The translations under genes and the position numbers were made by a program. A stretch of 64,000 nt of DNA from Sitta carolinensis (lineage: Eukaryota > Chordata > Aves > Passeriformes > Sittidae). The stretch is taken from NCBI GenBank assembly GCA_032173965.1, contig CM063292.1, positions 8,501,001 to 8,565,000 of the forward strand, in the 5' to 3' direction. A model generated the notes under the pieces. It was not told the origin of the DNA, made no database searches, and saw only the letters and a program-made list of their open reading frames with translations. Of this stretch, positions 1 through 12,900 are shown piece after piece; the stretch's first letter is position 1, and each line of letters begins with the position of its first letter.

Positions 1-147
1 ACAATTCATGAGAACTGACTCCATCATACCCAAACAAATCAGAAGGCTGATTTTCAGGGACAACAATGTATGTGTTCACATATATAAATTCAAGGCCCAT
101 GAAAGCACGTGATAAGAGATCCCTTATTTCTGGCTGGGTGCACTTAC

Positions 148-342
148 AGAGTATCTCAGGAGCCTGGCTCAGACTCAGGAAGTCATCTTCAGTCTCCTGC
201 TGGGCGTATTTGAGAAGGGAGCGCTTGTGCGCGGCTGTCAGAACCTCCTGCAGGACCTCGATGTTCCGGAGCTTCTTGCACAGCCCACAGACTCTGAGAG
301 CTTCCTCGTGGTGCACAATGGCTTGGTGTAGGTGTGCCTTCC
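148..342 (-). CDS. RHPN2: RHPN2 coding exon 11 (C-terminal part of BRO1 domain)
   Basis: Residues 409-474. Reads [20 protein letters not shown], then [20 protein letters not shown] and [20 protein letters not shown]. Acceptor TTTGCAG|GG, donor CTCT|GTAAGT. Downstream exons are not in the window. Confidence 0.95.
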
Positions 343-3300
343 CTGCAAACATCCAACACCTCTGGCTCTCACCCACAGGCAGCACACACAGGGGGGAAAT
401 GCAAATTGTGGCTGTCGCTGCGGTGAATAACAGCAACACGAAATTCTCTCCACAAGCATGGAGAATTGATCTGGCTCTGGTTTATTCAAATCAATGACCC
501 CTTTTTAGAGCTTTTTCGATAGGACACTATGATTGGTGGGAGAGCAATAGAACTCTTCACCCACGCTGGCCAAACCAGAGGGACAGCAAAGAAAATCCAT
601 CCCACAGAAAGAACTGCAAAGATTTCATTACAGAAACAAAAAACTGATGTTTATGTTCAAGCTGTGAGAACAGCCTTCAAAAAACACAAAACATCACAAA
701 GAAACAACTTAGAAACAGCAGGCCTGGAAAAACCAGACTACATGTAGCTGTGTGAAAGTGGCAGTTACCTAATTGTTTTCTCTGAACTTTGTCCTTCAAG
801 ACAGCAAGAACCATGAGCCCTTCAGGCACGCAGTCATACAGCTGGGAGAAGGCTTTCTCCTGCTGATCTTCATCATCACCAGGCTGCACTGCAGTAATGG
901 GTAAAGAACATTAACCACACGGCTCCTGGCCCTTGAGGTACTGGGATTATTTTGTAGTTGTAACTACATTCTATCCCAAGGCAGAAAAACACTTCTATAT
1001 GTGTATACAAATACAGAAATAAGAATTTCAAGTGTTTGGTTTTATCACCTACAACATGCCGAAATGCATTGATAAAATCTGAACTATTTAGTAGCATATA
1101 ATGAATATATAACTTTTCTTTTGCTTCTGTGAAAATTTACTGAATTTTCACATTTTTCTCAGAAAACAAAAAGAGCATAGCCTCATATTTGAGTGGGGAA
1201 AATGACCACAATTTAACAGATATTGAAGCACCAAAGTTCTTGGCTCCAAGATTTATTCATAAACTAAATTATTTTTATTTGTATGAACAGTTGAAAAAGT
1301 ATGATTCTTACTTACACTCATGGTCACACAGAATGGTAGCAATGAAGTAATGTGCCAGAGCTTTGTAATGGTCTGCCTTTATTTGTGCCAGCTTAGACCA
1401 GGAATAGGGAATGTTCTCTTTCACTGGTTCCTGATTCATTGCAGTGTTGACCAGCATGTAAACCTCTCCCACCTAAAATAAAGCAAATAACTGAAGTATA
1501 AGAACTTAATGTGAGGTATTAGGAACTCAGGTAAGGGATCTCATATTCAGGCATGAGATAATTCCATGTACAATCACATCAAAGAAGGGAAAAATATGGT
1601 TAGGTTGGTTAAGAATTAAGTTTGGAAAAAAAATTGAAATGCCTTCTCTGATTTTTCCCTCACAAGAAAGGTAAATCAATTTTGTACAAGAACAGATGGA
1701 CTAAGTCAATCTACAAGGCTTCATAGTTAAATAAAAACACTATATAATAAACAGGTTTCATTAACAAATATATCTCATTAATTCAGTTGAAAAAAAAAAA
1801 AGTGAAGCGTTTTCAAACACTAGATTTGTGCTACACTTTGAAACTGTGAAGTCATACACAGCTTTAAGTTAGTGTGGTCTGGTTAAAACTGGGATATTAT
1901 CCTTTATACAGAGGAAATAAAATAGCTTTTCAAGCAGTGAATGCTGCTTTAATGGCTCAAACTACTCCAAGTGAGAGAATCAAAGAATCTTTCCCCTGCA
2001 GCTGATCATCCCTACAGATTTGTCATGGTGGCTTTGCAGAGTTGGTGTGAAAGGCTTTGCCTGTTTTTCTTGTACGGAGCAAGAAATAAATTCAAGTATA
2101 TACCTGCTACTCTGAAAAAACTGAGAAGGCACTGCAATGTCTTCATGGTACACTTATTTTTGGTACATACCTCCACCAAGTATCACACTACCTCCTGGGG
2201 CAAGCCTATCTCACCATTTTCTGCCACGTCCCAGGACAGCTCTGCAGGTACCAGTTTGACTCTGTCAAGGTCCCTCCCTCAATTACAATTTAGCTATTCT
2301 TTTGGATTCCATTTTTTAATTTAATTTTTACCCTTCAGCAGCTGGGAAACAAGACAGGCTGTGTTCAATCCTTAACAGGCAACCACACAAACAACCTTTT
2401 ATATGTAGTTCTGAAATCTGTACTGTTTGGAAGACCAACATAAATAGCTTGTAAAGAACCTTCACTGCCTATTTCTATTCATTGCCATGAATAATCAATT
2501 AAATAAATTTTAACAACTCTAAAATAATACTGACATTTCATCTGTTCACATTTTCCTCTTCTGAAAGGTCGTGCTTTGCACTGTAGTTTGTGAGCTGCCC
2601 CATGTTATTTTTGCTTTCCAGTAACGGCTGTTAACATTTAAAGTCAATAAATTCAGTTAATATGACTAAAAACTGTAGTAGCTGTTTACAGCACTGTAAA
2701 CACTTACTTTAAAGACTAGATTTCAAGTCCCATGTTTTACCTTAGCAACTTCCTGGGTCATTTTTACTAGGGTGAAGAACTCATTGCGTATTCCAGCCAG
2801 ACCCATCTGCTCAAAGACACACTCCCGGGCCTGGGCAAGCAGCATCTTGACCAGAACATTCAGCATCGCGGGGCTCATGTCATAACTTGGGGTGTGAGTA
2901 AAGGTCTCCTTCAAGTAGCTGAGAACTCCTGCAATTACACAATGGTTTTGTCAGCATTACAAAGATAAACAAGTGAATTTAATTCTAGTATGTACCAGAA
3001 TAATGAGGATTTACAGGGTGTTTTCTAATATTGCACTGCAGCTATGTGAAGGAATCCTTGGTGCATAAGAAGTTAGACTGACCCACAGGTTTTCCTTTGC
3101 ATTGCCATCAACCATCCCCAAGTACAGTTGGCAAAATTACACTTCAGAGGAGCAACAGAAACTGCAAGTTTTGAGGGCACTGCCTTCCAATTTGCTTGTC
3201 AAAGTTCTTGTGATTGACCATAAAACTGTGCTGAACTGAATGTGAGTTCTACGTGGGAGTGGCAGGCTGTGGCTTATACAGGGAACAGGAAAGAGAAAAA

Positions 3301-6300
3301 TCTACACAGCTGTAAGGAGATGACAATAGAACCTCTGGATAGAAGACACAAACATATAAACTTAATTAAATATTAATCTTCTTTTCAGATGCTGCCAAGT
3401 GCATTGTATGTCCCAATGAAGGCTCTGTTCCATGCCTGTAAACTAGATAGGTATTTTATTTATATACATACATAAATATATTTAATAGGGTAAAAACAAC
3501 ATTCTGCTCTACACATTTGGTTCCACCAAAATGTTAGTAATTTCTCTCATATATCAGATTTAAAACAAACACTCCCTGTAGTGCAGTACTAAGAGTTCCA
3601 TGGATGGAAGCACAGCCTTCAGCAGGCATGTCATCCAACTGGTTCAGTGAGTTCAAGCAGTTTCCTAATGTTGCAGTCCTACAGCAGGTAACAGTAAAAC
3701 CTCTGCCTTTTAAGTATTCCAGTTTCTGTCATCTTGCTTCCTGCCACTACACTCACTTCTGGCCATGTTGTGCAGTATTTCCCCTACTGAATGGTGTCTG
3801 TGATTTTGGATTTTCCATGTTACTCTCATATCTGAATTTTTAGTGTGCCATTAAATGAATTCGAATCATGGCCATCCCTACCTTTCTGCACTAAAAGATT
3901 CATCCCAAATTTACCAGGCATATCCCAAGTACTGATGGAGAACCCTACTGAAAGGAACTGAAAGTACAGGAGGAAAAAAATATGGCTTTTTTGTTGTTGT
4001 TGTTGTTTCAGCACATTTCTGCTTATGTTGAGGATAAATTCTGTGCAACACTGGGAACAGTTAACACAGACCCAGTGTCAGGCCTCTGCCAACATGATGA
4101 AATGTTCCAGCACTGTGCTCAGGTACAATGAAATACCTCCTGAGCATGCTGCTCTGGGGCCCTGCACAGGGAACTGAGCTAGCAAATAACACCTCTCCAA
4201 TTCTGCATGAACTCTGTTCTGCAAGCATGGCCAAGTGAAAAGCAGTGATTTTTGGTTTATTTGCAAAATGGAAGGAGCAGCAGTAAAATGGAGACATTTT
4301 CCAACTACTGAAATTTCTTTGAGATGAAATGCAAAGGTTGAAAAAGAATTATTTTTTGTTTTTGAGAGCTGTGTATTCAGAGGGGATTCATGAAAATTCA
4401 ACTCTGTGCTCCACAGCTTTTAGCTGATAAAGCTACCCATACAGAGCAAACCAACAGTCACAGATGTTACAGCAGAAATAAATCTTCCAGTACATATTAA
4501 TTACAAAGGACATGTCTTTAAATATTATGTGTAGCACAGATTATACTTACAAAATAAATAAAAAATCTAATTAAAGGCCCCAAATGAAAACAAAAAACTT
4601 CATAGTACGTCAGCTTATGGGAAAGGATGCCCTTTATTAGATTTTCTGTTTCTCCCTGCTTGGGACAGAGATTGATTATTTTGAACCTGAACCTTTGGAA
4701 TGTATGGAAAACAGCTAGTCAACTTCCAGTGAATTGCAACTTTCACCAGAAGAAAAAGCAAGATTAATTTTTAAAGACCCTCACATGGAAATCTAGGCTC
4801 ACAGGATTTTTATCAAACCTGTCAATTGTCTCTTGTGCAGATCTGACACCAAAGTGCTGGCACTGAGGTCAGAGCAGTGAGGCCAGAGAAACAAGGAATG
4901 AAGCAGTTAATGCCATGCTGTAACTGTGACCTTTGAACTGCAGTTCCATAATGATTAACCACAGTATTCACTGTCTTATCTGCATGTTCACACTGCACTT
5001 CCAGGTCCTGAATTAAAGCTTCCTCTGAGCTCTTCACTAGGCTTCTTGAATGTCCCTATTCCTCCTCTTTTGTGTCATCAGGCCAGTAGAAAATGCACAA
5101 ATCTGTACAACATCAGAATGAGACTGGGGACATGTGCATGAAGACCTTTCCAGCATTTTAAGAAGTGCACCTGCAGCTTTCTGAAAAGCTTCCACAGCAT
5201 TTTCAAGTCCAGCCTGGGTCTGACGATTGCACCTTGTTCCAATCTGTGTGTACAGAGCTCCAATGTTGAATAAAACACTGGCTTTTTCAAGCAACAGGTT
5301 TTGCTGACACACTGGGACACCTGTGAAGGAATCATACCTTGGGAAAAAAATATGAGAAGTGTTAAGATTAGCAGAGACCATTAAAAAAACAAGTACTTCC
5401 ATTCTGTTTTTCTGAATGAGCAGTGGAATTCTGAGCTATTCTGCTACAGCGAAAATGAAGGTGAACAGAGACACCATTATGTTCTGCAAGCACAACCCAC
5501 ATAATTAACACAAGCCAGGGAACAGCTTTCTTTGAGACAGTTTTCAGCAGGTTTTGCAGTAGTGCCTCCAGAACTGGCCACAAAAATCACAGAGATTAGG
5601 AGCACACTGGGGAGTGTCCCTATGTGCTGCTACACTCTCCACTTAGATGCTGCCAAAGATCAACCACAGGCACAGTCAGATCCTCTGCTGCTTGTGTTTC
5701 AAGTTTCTATTCATAGTTCTGACTAGAAATAAAACAGTTCCTCTTGGATACATGGCAGTCATCTTTTTTCATCCTAAAAATATTGAATTCAGAGTCAGAT
5801 TTTGCTCACAGATGTAGTAAATACTCCCTCATAAAAGGTTAAGTCTCTCCTTTCTCTCTTCTGGCCCAAGTGCTCTTCTGAACAAACTGAAGGAGGGGAA
5901 TGAAGGTCTGACCCCGTTTCTGTCCTCATTTTGTACACCTAGGTTCAGAATGCAGAAACCTCTGTAGCTGTCCAAAATGAAGATTATTTTCTCTCTTTCT
6001 CCCTTGGGCAAACCTGCAGCCCAAATCATAATCCAGCCAATGGGTTCACTCTAACTTTGCAAAGGGGTTATTGTATTCAGGCTTACTCCTAACTAAAAAA
6101 AAAAAAGAGAACTTGACAACACACACTGCAGGGATTCAAGAGGAGAGACACACTGACATACTTCAGATTAAAAGACAGGTAATGATTAACCAATGTTCTG
6201 GGGGGAAAAAAAGCAGGACTAAAGAGAAACATGACACACTTACCATGTAAATAAAACTCCAATGTGCCTGGTGGGTGGGAAAAATCTGTTTTCTACATAA

Positions 6301-9300
6301 CCAAGTTGCAGGAAATAGCTTATCAACATCTCAATGCCAGCTTCATCTCGGCTAGGAGTGCGGCAGGCCTTGAAATAAACAGATGAAAATTAGAAATAGT
6401 GCATTCTGTGAGTCACAGAACAAATACTGGAACCCCAAAGATCCAGCTCTGCTTCCTTTGGACTTCTGCATCCCATAGAAATGTGTGGAATCTGAAAACA
6501 GTAAGCCTAGAGCCACATGGATCCATGCCAGAGGTTTTGCAGCTGCACACAAGTAGCACATAACCTTTAAAAAAGCAAACAGAATCTGTTTGGCAAGCCT
6601 CAAAGTTAATTAAATAAAGACTGGAGGTATTTTATGAAAGCTACAGAGAAGGCTTATGTTTCTAGCATAGCAGAGGAAACAAACAATAGTAGAAATACCC
6701 ACCATTCTACTACAATATTTTGCCAGATTAATCCACTTCAACACTCTTCCTGCTCAATTTAAAACACTTTAAAACTAAAAACAGTAGGCAAGAAAAGTCT
6801 TGGATTAAGAAAATATACAAAGTGACATCGATAGCTCAATCATTTTGCACAACTTCATCTGTTTCTTCACTTTTTCTTTACTCAGATTGTAAAGCCCTTG
6901 GACAATGGAGATTCATGCACCATGTCTCAGAAATGAAGTCAATAAAAGCACAGCCAGTAAGCTCTAAGTAAAAATGTCATATTTTGATTCCATACAAATG
7001 TTATTTACAACTGTATATTTAAAGACCTCATAGTATATCATACTTGAACTTACTTGTCTCAGATCCATGAGATCTGCTATTTCATCTTCATACTCTGAAC
7101 TGTCTTGACTATAATGTTCCTGAATAAAGTCCTAAAAAAAGGAAAAAATATTAAAAATTGGAATATCTAAAATTAGCCTGAACAATTTTTTTTTGCAGTT
7201 ACAAACAGTATGAAACTGATTCAGTTGTGATTTGAACATCTACTTAATAGTACAGCAACACACAGCAATGAGACTACAGTAAGACAAAAATTATGATTTG
7301 GTATCTTAGATAAATTTCACTTTGATGTAAAGGAACAAACATCTGCTACATTAGCTCCAACTGGCTTTAAAACAACAACACTTAGTGGTTTTGAAAGGGA
7401 CAAACGAACCCTGTTATCTAAAATGACAAGGGGATCAAGTGACCATAAAAACTTGGTAAGAGAAAGAGACTGCAGACTTCTTGTGAGCTACACCAGGGTA
7501 ACTCCACTTAAAAAAACAAAGCTGCAATGCCATGAAGTGGTACCATGATCTGACCGTGGACTTTAACCCACAGAAGTCAAAATAGACAAATGCTACAAGA
7601 TGGTTTAAAAAGAAAAATCTGTATTGCACAATAGACAGAAGTTCAGAAAATACAGAAGATGGCTCAAGCAGCCAGCAAAGCATATCAGTGACCAAACCTT
7701 GTGTTTGATGTGTTAATGTGTAAAAGAGGTGTTAATTCTGCAGCACTGCTTCCAGCTGAGCCAGTCTGGGGATTGGAAGCTGGGGTGTCACTACATGATG
7801 CTGAGTAAAACCTTCATTACTACTGCCTTTCACAGGGACATCAGCAATCAATAATCTTTATGAGAAACAGAACCATGGAAGGAATTTTTATTCTTTGGTA
7901 AAACTCTGTCTTCGAAGTGGAATTTCTCACAGCAATTTTGGACTTCTTGTCCTAATTAGGTAGGAGCAATGACCCAAATAATTGGCAGTTAATTTTTAAC
8001 ATGTCGTGATCTTGATTTCAAGGCAAAACAAAAAAATAATTTGTACTTAAATTACTTCTGTTTCTTTAAACAAATCTGAAATGGAAGTCATTTCTGTTAA
8101 CTATTCATTCTGAAATGTGTATATAAAATTTACCTTGAGGGGGAGTGTAAAGTCTACATCTTTGGTTTCCTTTAGGCCAAGAGGTACCAAGGGAATACTG
8201 AAAGTCTCTCTATGGAAAAAAAAGCAAAAAGATTCAGATTTTTTTTCTGCTTCTGCTATAACTACTTTTGTTTTAATTGATGACAGGAAGTTCATACATT
8301 GATGGGGTAAAGAGAAAAGTATATATATAAAATAAATAAGAGAAAGATAAAAGTTCCTTCCTGCACAAGAAAATCTGCCTAATGGCCTGTACTTCTCAAG
8401 AGAGAGTGAAGAAAGCTACTTGCTTTTTTTTTGCATTTAAGCCTATTTTTCCTTCAGGCAAAGGAAAGGAGACTCTCAAAGGCTGCCTTGCTGCAATTTA
8501 AACCCAGAGCTGCTAGACTGCCACAGTAAGAATCAGTGGTTATAATCAGGATTTCACATGCTCCCAATGGGTTTGTATGTAATAATTATGTGTGCAAGCC
8601 CCAAGTACAGCAGCTTTCACAGTGAAAGGCCTGGGAGTAGGAGGTCCAAGAACCACTGAGTTTCTAGGCAGTGCTAGGTGTTAACCTCTAGACAAGTCAG
8701 CCTCTAGAATATCAAAGGGCAATAAGAGAACTGACTTAAAAATGAGATCAGAATTGCTTCCAGATACAGTTTGTTGTGTTGATTTCACAGATCAGTACCA
8801 AGCCATTATAGAGTTCATCTAATATTTTCATTTTTCCTGAAAGCAATTTTTTTACTTTCTAATCATTGTTTAGAGCATTACATCACCAAGTACAAAATCC
8901 CACATTCGTTTTTGGTCTTGTCAGCAAAACCAGCTTTCTTATTGGTGAAAATTCCATCTTGAGTGGGTGGCAGTAGGAATGCAGCTTCCTAAACAGAGCA
9001 AAAGTCCTTCCTGGTCCAGAAAATGGCTCTGCTAGCTTGAAAGGACTTCCAGGATACAGAGCCAAAACACCACTTCAAGTGGTACAAATGATCTGATCTC
9101 TGATTAAGCTTTGAGAAGAAACCTCAACACTTATATATTTTTTCCTCAAAAGGAAGTGAGACACATGGAAAAGAAACCCTAACTTACTGATTTAATCCAT
9201 TCTAGTACCACCCACAGTCCCTGTAGATATCAGCATTACTCATTCAAAGAAAGAGAATTTAAATTTTTTTCCCACAGCTGAAGTGCCACACCCATGGAGC

Positions 9301-9873
9301 CAAGGTCATGAGCATTGAGCAGTTGGGGAGGTGATCCTGGATTTCCAGAACTGAGTAGAAACAGCACCACAGTTCTCAACTCAGCTGAGATTTGTGCAAG
9401 CACTGGGAGGGCCAACCCTGATTATTGTTTTAACACAATACTGGCTAATCCAGTAAACCACGGGAGTGACCCTATGTTGACAACTGTATGCACAATAGGC
9501 AGAGAGCAACTATTAATAGCTTTACCTTACTCTTAAAGGCTGGAGAGCAGCTACAGGGAAAATAATTACTGTAGCTGATGAAACATAAAAAGCATTCAGA
9601 GCTTAGAATGAAAAGCCTAAGGAAAGGCAAAACACCATTGGAAACGATTGTGAAAGGTGGATCAGGAGAGAATAACAAGCACACTGCTTCTGCCTGCCTT
9701 GGGGCCTGACCTCCTGCTCATCCTTCAGTGAGAATCCAGGTATTTCTAATATTCTTCAGCTGGAAGAAGAAATGGTACTCGTGGAGCCCTGCTCTCATTT
9801 CCACAGCCATAACTGCTCTCTGTGCTCACTTCTATGAAGACCAGCAAAACCTCGAACAAGAAACCCAAATCTC

Positions 9874-9904
<31 letters not shown>

Positions 9905-12900
9905 AAAACCCAAATATTTTCACATCAAATGGTTTGCCATGGGGGTGGAGGGGTGGAGGTAAGAAATGTAGCACAAGTTGCTGTTTGAGAAAACAACAGC
10001 ATAGATATTTTGCATCAAGTCAGCGTTCAGTTGGAAGTTAACTCTCTGGAAATGTGCTTCCTCCTTTTACATTAAGAATTCCCTGTAATCCACCTGGAAG
10101 TTTAACACCTAACTGAGAACAGTGCTAAGAAGGACCTAAAATTATGCCCCCATCACAATGAAGCATTTCAATTTTTACCATGAGCTGCTATTAATCAAAT
10201 AGTAAATATTTAGTTTTAGGAGCAACAAGACATATAACTGATATAGAAATCATTTCAGTATGCAGGCAATGAATACTCCTTAACTTTGAAGTTTTATCTT
10301 TGAGGAATCCATTGCAATTTAATAATTAGTGTGCTCTTCAAAGTGGAGAAAAATATCTTGAAAAAATCCAGCTTCACCCTCTAAAAATTCCTCTGCTTTA
10401 GGAAGGAATTTGTGTTTTTCTGTCACTGAAGGGCACACATTCAAGGTTACCTAGTCTGCTCTAAACATAAATCAGCATTGTGTCTCTGTTCTCCAGCTGA
10501 AGAGAAGACTGTTGTGTGCATGTCTGAGAAGAAATATTCTTGCACACCGAGTTTGCTCACTCCAGAGTGCACTGAGCCAACCAGCCATTCCAGCACTGAA
10601 ATCCTCCCCAAGAGCCTTCAATTCTCACCATATTCTTCTCTCCACAGGAACTTCATATCCAAGGACTAGTGGCACACACATTTCCCAAGAGAAGGACAAA
10701 TATGCAGACTAACCCTTAGTCAACAAAGCTGCCATCAAGTATGTTCTCCTCCTATCAAGCTCTCTGCTCTTTCACATGATTCCAGCATTCACACTCACCT
10801 AGAAACAATTTTGTTTTCAAGGGTAAACAGATCTGTTAATAACTGAGTAACTTAGCTTTATACTTACTCTGCATTTTGATAGACTTCTACTGAGATATTA
10901 AGTCCTTCCAATTCTTCCTTTAAGATCTGCAGGTCTGAGTTTACGAAGCTCAGTTCCAGCAGTACCTGCTCTCGTACTTTGTTGTTGGTGGTTGCTCTGC
11001 AGAGACAAAGAACATTTTTATTGCTGAGGAAAAGGTTTTCTACAAGCTTGGCTGACCCCTTCAACCTTCAATGCAAGCATTCTCAGCATTTTTAAGATTT
11101 TATCTCCTTAAGAGATGATACAAAACCTCCTGTTACAGAATTTATTACGTTTTTCTGTCAAGAGAGTGCCTGGGATAGTTTCCAGATAGAAGCATGCAGC
11201 CACAGAAGATTCCTATATGCCAAATATTCCGTGTACGATTAAGGGTCAAGCTTATTTTTGGATACATTAATCAACAGAACTCAAGCATCTTAAGCAGAAT
11301 CACTCTCCTATTTTCAGATTATGCAATTTTTTTTGGTCAAAGATAGGTGGGTGGAGGTGGGAGGAGTCAGGAGACATTCTTCAGCAGAGAATTCCCCACC
11401 TTATAAACTGAATAAAGATCTGTTGAGACTTCTGCTCTTAAGAATAAAAGAAAACTTGATCCCAAAAGTTATTACAGAAAGCAGTATATTTCAACCAGAT
11501 CTTTTTAATACAAGACAATTTTCTCTGAAATTTGATTTTGTTGGATGTAAGCATGATTTTGTTTGCTTGTTTCCTTTGCAGTTCATGTATTTAAATGGCA
11601 ACACTTTGAACAGCAAGCTCAATGGAAGTTAATGGAAGTTATCCAACCTCCCCTGAGCATTCCTCTGTGATTAATTATTTGTGCATTTATATCACAATTT
11701 CTAACCTGGTTCTCCATACTGACAGTTTTATTAGAATATTACTCTTTTCAACATACTTAAATCATCTGTATCTATAAATCCACAGGTATGCATTTAAGAT
11801 AAAAGGGATCCATGTTTAAGATACTGTATCCTTATATTAGAGTCTGAATCTTAAGACAATAACAAACTTAAATTTGCAGCATTTTGCATTTACCTTTATT
11901 TTAAAACAGAATTCACCTTCCTAAGTATTTATGAGCAACAACCTCATAAATCCAGGCTCCACTTAGAGCAGTTCTCCAGCTTTATGGAGCACCTTGATGA
12001 AGAAATAATTATTCCAAGACTAAAATTCTAGGTTTGTTTTTCATATTATAAATGAGTTATCTGTGATTTTTCTACGCTGTACTTTATTGAATACCTTGGA
12101 TTGCTTAAATTTACCAGTGTTAACATCTGTTGCCTTCATAAGCCAAACTGGAGACAAACATCTGGTGGGGAGGATCCTCCTTGATAAAGGCAGCACCTCA
12201 CAGATAAAAGGGCAAGTTTTGATGCTACAAGCACTTGAATTATGATACATTAATTATGATATATATCCATGTTTGGTCTAGCTTACCATCCTCCACAGCA
12301 GGGATTCTAATCTCTTCCTCAGAAACCCCAAAGTTTCATCCTGATTGATTCTCTATTTGCTCTATTGCTATGAACATCCACATCAATTTACCTGGATTAC
12401 CTTCCCATGGTTTTTACACTGTAGACATAATTTTTAGTAACTACCAAGGGAAGACAGCTACAGGGAAAAGATTCACGTAACTACACTCAATTTAATTTTA
12501 ACTTCCAGACAGTAAAAAGGAGAGGGTGACTTGTAGAAACTCTAAGAACAAAAGTCTTTGCACTATATAGATCATGTGCTTCAAGCCTAGTGCTTACTTC
12601 CATCCAAAAGTAAAGAAACCTGCATTTCCAGTGTTTCTCAAATCCTACTCCAAGAGGCTTCTTGTGGACAGCAACTGATTTGGTTTTTTTAGAACTTGAT
12701 GAAATTCAAACAGAATCTGCAAACACAAAGCTTGTCTCAACTAGCCATGTGAACTGTCAAGTGCTCAGGTTACTTTTAAAATTGTTTCTTTCAAAGAACT
12801 AGCAAGTTTTAATAGTTCGACAGGTGTAAATTCGTTTTAGATTTCTAAAATCTTAAACATCAGTCTGTTCCTCTACTCTTAAGTAGATTTAGTTCCCACT

